A DNA stretch of 10,646 nt, taken from positions 1 through 10,646 of the forward strand of contig NZ_JAIWNS010000184.1 in the NCBI RefSeq assembly GCF_020216685.1, given 5' to 3'. The position numbers and the translations under genes were made by a program. Origin of the DNA: Methanospirillum hungatei. GTDB taxonomy: Archaea; Halobacteriota; Methanomicrobia; Methanomicrobiales; Methanospirillaceae. The notes beneath the pieces are model-generated. The model made no database searches and was not told where the DNA came from. It saw nothing but the letters and a program-made list of their open reading frames with translations. This document shows positions 6,597 to 10,646 of the stretch, in pieces. Every line of letters begins with the position of its first letter. Positions within the stretch are counted from its first letter, which is position 1.

Positions 6597-8720
6597 ATGG
6601 TTGAGGATGGGGAATTTCTGAGCCGTATACGCGGTTTACTCAAGATTTACCCCAGAGGGCTTACAATTTCGGAAATTTCCCAGCGTCTGAAATGTAACCG
6701 GAATTCTGTTGCGAAATATCTGGAGATACTTCAGATTTCCGGAACGGTAGAGATGCAGCAGATGGGGGCTGCCAAGGTATTTTATCTCTCACAACGGGTT
6801 CCAATCTCCAGTCTTCTGGGCTTTACTAAAGAAGGAATTCTCGTCATTTCAAGTGATGGCAGGATAATCCAGGTTAATGAGCGGTTTTGCAGAATGTTTG
6901 ACCAGGATGTCACAACAATTACCGGCACGTCATATCTGATGCTTCCACAGGAAATTTTGCGGGCATTTCATTTTGACACCTATTTTGATTCAGATTCAGA
7001 GACAGAGCATACCGCTGTTGTCACCTTCAGCAAGTATGACTGGAGGCGGTTCTTTAAAGTAAAATATATTAAAACCGTTTTTGACGACGGACGCTCCGGC
7101 CTTACCATTATCGTGGAGGATGTTACCCTTGAGACTGAGATGGAGGAGCGGCTTCGTATCAGTGAAGCCAGGTATCGCGGTATTGTTGAAGACCAAACCG
7201 AACTTATCTGCAGGTACAACCGGGACGGTGCCATTTCATTTGCGAATGGGGCATTTTGCAGACTGTTTCAGATGAATCTTACAGAAGCACTGCACCACTC
7301 CCTATTTGAATTCATGTATCCGGATGCAGCCCGGCAGATACAAGAAGGCATGCAGAGTTGTTCTCCCTTGTCGCCGGTTTTTGAATCAGAATTTGAATTT
7401 AAACTCCCTTCCGGGCGGACCAGGTGGTATCACTGGGTGTCACGGATGCTCGCTGATGATAACGGTGATATTCTTGAGTACCAGGGAGTTGGCAGGGACA
7501 TCACCGAACGTAAGAATGCCGAACGGGAATTATTAATTAAAAGTCATGCCATGGACTCTTCCATTGTTCCCATTGCACTCCTCTCCATGGAAGGGTCTAT
7601 CACCTATGTAAACAGGGCATTTCTGGAACTATGGGGGTATCATTCTCCTGATGAGGTTATCGGACTGCCTTTTGCGCACTTTGCCAAAGATATCGATGTC
7701 TCTGCTGCCTCATTCCTCTCTCAAAACCTGTTGCCTGAGGATCGATCAGGTTATGTATATGAAGTGGACGGGGTCCGCCGAGATGGATCCCAGATAAACT
7801 TATCAGTAACCATATCTGGTGTCACCGGTCCTGATCGAACCCCCATCTGTCTGATTGCCTATCTGTATGACGTCACCCACTGGGTCAGGATGGTCCGGGA
7901 ACTTGAGATTAAAGATACTGCAATCGCACATTCCTATGAGGGTATGGCTATCATCACGCCGGATGATGTGGTGATGTATGCCAATCCCTCATTCAGACGG
8001 ATCTTCTCCCGTGTCCCGGACGGAGCTTTGATCGGGAGATCCATTGAGTGGAGTTTAAGTTACTACCCTCAGATCATCGGCTCTATTCCGGATATCAGGG
8101 CTGCACTCAATGAAAAAGGGAATTTCACCCGGGTTTTTTCAGATACAGGGGAAGATGGTTCCTCGCTTGTGATACAGGTCCACCTTTCACGGGTATTTGA
8201 TAAAACCGGAGTTCACCTGTGCACTCTCATATCGGCGCTTGACATTACCAGTCAGCGGACCATGGAAGAGTCCCTTGCACTCATGGTTGAGCAGCTGGAA
8301 GGGACAGTGGAACAGATGGGTGATCCCACCTTCATTATATCCCGTGATCGTATGGTTGTTGCCTGGAATGAAGCGATGGAGATCCTAACTGGTCTGAACA
8401 AACATGAGATGATCGGTTCACTTACGTATCAGGAGATAATCAGGAACAAAAATCCGTCTCTCCCCATCCTGGTTGACCTCTTTGACTTGTCACCAAAAGA
8501 GTTGATCCAGGTTTTTCCACAGGTCTCACGGGTAGGGAACAGTTTTTACACCGAAGCGTTTGTTCCAGGATTTCATGAAGGAAAAGGGACATATGTCTGG
8601 GCAAAAGCCTCTCCCATTACTGATACCTCCGGAAGAGTAATCGGGTATATTCAGACGATTAAGGATATGACAAACTGGAAACGTGCAGTGGAATCGGTTG
8701 TCGGAAAGACTGTCAGCTGA
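6597..8720 (+). CDS. Winged-helix protein with five PAS domains (one-component regulator)
   Basis: This 707-residue protein has no transmembrane helix and no HisKA, HATPase, GGDEF or receiver domain. Residues 8-65 form a winged helix: the GLTISEISQRLKCNRNSVAKYLE stretch around 21-43 is helix-turn-helix (for example ISEISQRL and NSVAKYLE), and 50-65 reads as the wing. Five PAS-like modules follow at about 72-178, 185-305, 313-430, 436-553 and 565-695. Several end in the usual PAC sequence, such as VGRDITERKNA (298-308), LYDVTHW and IKDMTNW. The architecture is that of a cytoplasmic one-component regulator: PAS modules sense small molecules, redox state or protein partners, and the winged helix binds DNA. 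Both roles are inferred. The start ATG has an AAGGA site nine bases upstream. It is divergent from the sensor kinase, and its second PAS is clearly similar to the kinase PAS1. It ends 2 bp from the convergent phosphatase gene. Targets are unknown; autoregulation or control of the kinase operon is a fair guess. Confidence 0.92.
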   Translation: MVEDGEFLSRIRGLLKIYPRGLTISEISQRLKCNRNSVAKYLEILQISGTVEMQQMGAAKVFYLSQRVPISSLLGFTKEGILVISSDGRIIQVNERFCRMFDQDVTTITGTSYLMLPQEILRAFHFDTYFDSDSETEHTAVVTFSKYDWRRFFKVKYIKTVFDDGRSGLTIIVEDVTLETEMEERLRISEARYRGIVEDQTELICRYNRDGAISFANGAFCRLFQMNLTEALHHSLFEFMYPDAARQIQEGMQSCSPLSPVFESEFEFKLPSGRTRWYHWVSRMLADDNGDILEYQGVGRDITERKNAERELLIKSHAMDSSIVPIALLSMEGSITYVNRAFLELWGYHSPDEVIGLPFAHFAKDIDVSAASFLSQNLLPEDRSGYVYEVDGVRRDGSQINLSVTISGVTGPDRTPICLIAYLYDVTHWVRMVRELEIKDTAIAHSYEGMAIITPDDVVMYANPSFRRIFSRVPDGALIGRSIEWSLSYYPQIIGSIPDIRAALNEKGNFTRVFSDTGEDGSSLVIQVHLSRVFDKTGVHLCTLISALDITSQRTMEESLALMVEQLEGTVEQMGDPTFIISRDRMVVAWNEAMEILTGLNKHEMIGSLTYQEIIRNKNPSLPILVDLFDLSPKELIQVFPQVSRVGNSFYTEAFVPGFHEGKGTYVWAKASPITDTSGRVIGYIQTIKDMTNWKRAVESVVGKTVS

Positions 8721-8722
8721 TT

Positions 8723-9418
8723 CTAAAGTCCCAGTATCGGAAGAATATCTGAAAAGGAACTGATTGAAAAATCAGCAATAATTCCTTCTGAATACTCCGG
8801 TGGCAACCGGTTTCCATACTCTGCATGAATGGTGCACATACCTGCTTCTTTTGCCGGTCTGATATCATTGACCAGATTATCGCCGACTGCACATATCTGG
8901 TGAGGCTGAATCTTCAGAAGTTCTGCGGCATAAAGAAACATCGACGGGTCAGGTTTTTTCATCCCTGCCTTATCAGGAGTAACCAGGCAGTCGAAAAGAT
9001 CAGCGGTCTGGATATGGATGAGCCGTTCTGTTGCATGCTCATGGCTTGCATTGGTAACAGCTCCGATCTTCATCCCTGCCGTGTGGATCTTCAGTAATGT
9101 TTCATATACTCCTGGGTACGCTTCAATAGCATCGATTTTTGCTTTTGTGTACACCTGAACTGCATGCATGAACACATCTGCGTCGGTGATCCCCTGTTCT
9201 GATAAAAATGACTGAATGGCTTTCGGGCTCTCAACACCATAGGGAGAGAACAAAAATGCCCGCACTAAGTCATCTGCTGTTCCAACTCCGACAGCCTGAA
9301 CGACCTTCCTGCATGCCTCTTCTTTTGCATATCCAAAGTCATACAGGGTGTTATCCAAGTCTACCAGAACTCCGAGAAACCGGTTTCCACACCCCTGGCG
9401 AATATCTGTACCTGTCAT
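8723..9418 (-). CDS. HAD-superfamily hydrolase (subfamily IA phosphatase)
   Basis: This 231-residue soluble enzyme has the four HAD motifs: the nucleophile pair D20 and D22 in VDLDNTLYDFG, T122 in AVTNASHE, K154/K155 in GMKKPDPSMF, and the acidic metal ligands D180 and D185 in VGDNLVNDI. A helical cap sits between motif I and motif II (about 30-100), as in subfamily IA phosphatases such as phosphoglycolate or glyceraldehyde-3-phosphate phosphatase-like proteins. The ending VGDNLVNDIRPAKEAGM followed by a TIHAEYGNR segment is typical of the archaeal and Gram-positive YjjG/CTE7-like group. The physiological substrate cannot be read from sequence. The first ~13 residues before the fold (MTGTDIRQGCGNR) are less typical, and no Shine-Dalgarno site precedes the ATG, so the start may be slightly off. 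It is divergent from the transporter gene and convergent with the PAS regulator. Confidence 0.9.
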   Translation of the reverse strand: MTGTDIRQGCGNRFLGVLVDLDNTLYDFGYAKEEACRKVVQAVGVGTADDLVRAFLFSPYGVESPKAIQSFLSEQGITDADVFMHAVQVYTKAKIDAIEAYPGVYETLLKIHTAGMKIGAVTNASHEHATERLIHIQTADLFDCLVTPDKAGMKKPDPSMFLYAAELLKIQPHQICAVGDNLVNDIRPAKEAGMCTIHAEYGNRLPPEYSEGIIADFSISSFSDILPILGL

Positions 9419-9527
9419 GCTGCGTTGTATCTAACAGGATATCAGTCTTTGGAGATGATAAGCGATCTCATAGTGCTGAATCATGGTGGAGGGGGCTCTC
9501 TTATGGAATCAGATGTAATAATACAGT
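9419..9527. promoter_or_regulatory. Divergent promoter and leader before the transporter
   Basis: This 109-bp gap lies between the phosphatase and transporter starts. It holds a GAGAT-N8-ATCTC dyad at 9452-9469 containing GATAAG, which could be a weak TATA element or an operator, and a strong purine-rich ribosome binding site, GGTGGAGGGGG, at 9485-9495. That site is eight bases before an ATG at 9503, and not next to the transporter ATG at 9528, which has an in-frame TAA only seven bases upstream of it. Confidence 0.4.
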
Positions 9528-9541
9528 ATGCCTCCGAGTGA
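9503..9541 (+). CDS. Possible 12-codon leader ORF overlapping the transporter start
   Basis: The ATG at 9503 is eight bases downstream of GGTGGAGGGGG, the best Shine-Dalgarno sequence in the window. It opens a frame of 12 codons (MESDVIIQYASE) ending in TGA at 9539-9541, inside the transporter coding sequence. It could be a translated leader that couples to or modulates the transporter, or the true N-terminus of the transporter separated by a frameshift, or chance. It has no recognisable family, and its confidence as a real gene is low. Confidence 0.2.
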   Translation: MESDVIIQYASE

Positions 9542-10646
9542 CCCGGTTCTCATCACCGAAACGGATCGCCGGCTATTATTCATCTCACTCTATGTGGCGG
9601 TTTTTTCTACCATGCTCGGGATAGGGATTGTCATACCACTTCTTCCCCGTTTTGCCGAAACCCTTGGTGCTTCCGGATTTGGGATAGGGATGATATTCTC
9701 CTCGTTTGCATTATCACGGGCCATTGCCATGCCATTCTTCGGAAGGTACTCCGATATCTGTGGCAGACGTCAGTTCATTATCATCGGTCTGCTCCTCTAT
9801 GCAGTTTTTTCACTCCTCTATGTCCCGGCCGGATCAGTCCTTGAGCTATCCGGTATCCGGTTTCTTCAGGGAATTGCATCAGCCATGGTGTTCCCCATAG
9901 CAATGGCATATATCGGTGATATCGCTCCACCCGGAATGGAAGGACGGTATCTTGGGACATTTACCAGTTCACTCTTTCTGGGCATGGGTCTTGGGCCGTT
10001 TCTGGGGGGCATTGTAACCGATGTTGCCGGGATGGATACAGCATTTATATGCATGGCAGCGCTGACCGGGGTGGCACTCCTTACCAGCATCTTCTTCCTC
10101 CCCGGCTATCAGGGATCGCGAAAAGAACAGAGTTCGATACTTCATCTGCTCATTCATCCAGGGCTTCGGATTCCATTATTATATCAGATGATGAATGCAT
10201 TTGCAAACGGAACATTCATGGTATTTATCCCTGTCATTGCCGCCCATGTCGGGAACCTCTCCGCAGGAGAGACCGGCCTTGTCATATCGGTATCAGTCCT
10301 GTCAACAGCTCTTTTGCAGAGAGTATGCGGATGGCTTGCAGATCGGTTTGATAAATACCTGCTCATTGCAACAGGGTGTCTTACGGTGGCTGTTGCACTG
10401 GCTCTGGTACCAGGCTTTGAAGGCCTCTGGTCATATCTCTTCTTTGCCCTCCTCATGGGGATCGGAGGAGGTATATCAGTCCCGGCCATGTATGCCCTGG
10501 TCACTATAACCGGCAGGGATGTGGGGCAGGGGGCAGCGATGGGAACGATAAATATGGTCATGAGCATGGGTATGATCATATCTCCCGTTGTCTGCGGATT
10601 ATTTATGGATCAGACCGGGATCAGTTCTGTCTTTTATCTGTCTGCG
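9528..10646 (+). CDS. Major facilitator superfamily transporter, DHA1-like (3' end outside window)
   Basis: The frame from ATG 9528 runs 373 codons without a stop to the last base of the window, so the gene is cut at its 3' end. The translated protein is strongly hydrophobic with about 11 of the expected 12 helices (for example near 17-39, 83-100, 105-128, 142-163, 171-192, 216-238, 248-266, 277-296, 302-324 and 335-359). The MFS signature between helices 2 and 3 is GRYSDICGRR at 72-81, and its second-half echo is GWLADRFDK at 268-276. RFLQGIASAMVFPIAMAYI-type sequence at about 111-129 and GPFLGG at 156-161 (motif C-like) suggest a drug:proton antiporter-like exporter of the DHA1/MdtG-TetA kind. 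The substrate is unknown. The ATG lacks an adjacent ribosome binding site; a strong one lies 33 nt upstream, before a short overlapping ORF. Confidence 0.9.
   Translation, partial: MPPSDPVLITETDRRLLFISLYVAVFSTMLGIGIVIPLLPRFAETLGASGFGIGMIFSSFALSRAIAMPFFGRYSDICGRRQFIIIGLLLYAVFSLLYVPAGSVLELSGIRFLQGIASAMVFPIAMAYIGDIAPPGMEGRYLGTFTSSLFLGMGLGPFLGGIVTDVAGMDTAFICMAALTGVALLTSIFFLPGYQGSRKEQSSILHLLIHPGLRIPLLYQMMNAFANGTFMVFIPVIAAHVGNLSAGETGLVISVSVLSTALLQRVCGWLADRFDKYLLIATGCLTVAVALALVPGFEGLWSYLFFALLMGIGGGISVPAMYALVTITGRDVGQGAAMGTINMVMSMGMIISPVVCGLFMDQTGISSVFYLSA

Noticed and set aside
6597..8720. Reading the five-PAS protein as a histidine kinase
   Set aside because: No HisKA histidine motif, N-box or glycine-rich ATP lid occurs anywhere in the protein, and it ends directly after the last PAS.
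10184..10579. Minus-strand open frame of 131 codons near the window end
   Set aside because: It is the shadow of the transporter gene, whose plus-strand frame has clear MFS motifs and runs open to the edge.

Overview
The window looks like chromosomal DNA of a methanogenic archaeon of the order Methanomicrobiales, most likely Methanospirillum or a close relative. This is inferred from protein style and was not confirmed by a database search. The pointers are a stand-alone receiver protein, large PAS-rich sensors, a winged-helix protein fused to a stack of PAS domains, a membrane-anchored nuclease of the archaeal Holliday-junction-resolvase-related type, a radical SAM/SPASM protein resembling the archaeal AF0577 group, AT-rich TATA-like promoters close to start codons, and few strong Shine-Dalgarno sites. 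No rRNA, tRNA, CRISPR array or insertion sequence was seen.

Layout. Positions 15-2087 (minus) hold a radical SAM/SPASM protein followed by a metallo-beta-lactamase-fold hydrolase of the YycJ/WalJ type. A short divergent promoter region separates them from a plus-strand receiver-only response regulator (2163-2543) and a PD-(D/E)xK nuclease-like protein (2636-3103) whose true N-terminus is unclear. Positions 3120-6360 (minus) are a two-gene signalling operon: a 930-residue membrane histidine kinase (Cache-like sensor, HAMP, two PAS, HisKA, HATPase) whose 3' end overlaps an Rcp-type receiver-only response regulator by 17 nt. Across an AT-rich 236-bp region, a divergent gene (6597-8720) encodes a soluble winged-helix protein with five PAS-like modules. 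It meets, tail to tail with 2 bp between, a HAD-family phosphatase (8723-9418, minus). The window ends inside a divergent major-facilitator transporter (9528 to the edge). That frame stays open to the last base.

How the genes may work together. Positions 2163-8720 are mostly signal transduction: two receivers, one kinase and one PAS-based one-component regulator. The kinase and its overlapped receiver very probably form a phosphotransfer pair. Neither receiver has an output domain, so output must be by protein contact. The PAS-winged-helix protein is the only clear DNA-binding candidate, and one of its PAS modules closely resembles one in the divergent kinase, so the two proteins may read a related cue. 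The flanking metabolic and transport genes show no evident link to the signalling block.

The observations most worth following are the SPASM enzyme with no obvious substrate, the Cys-rich tail on its downstream neighbour, the PAS-winged-helix regulator with a dyad upstream of it, and a short ORF with a strong ribosome binding site that overlaps the transporter start.
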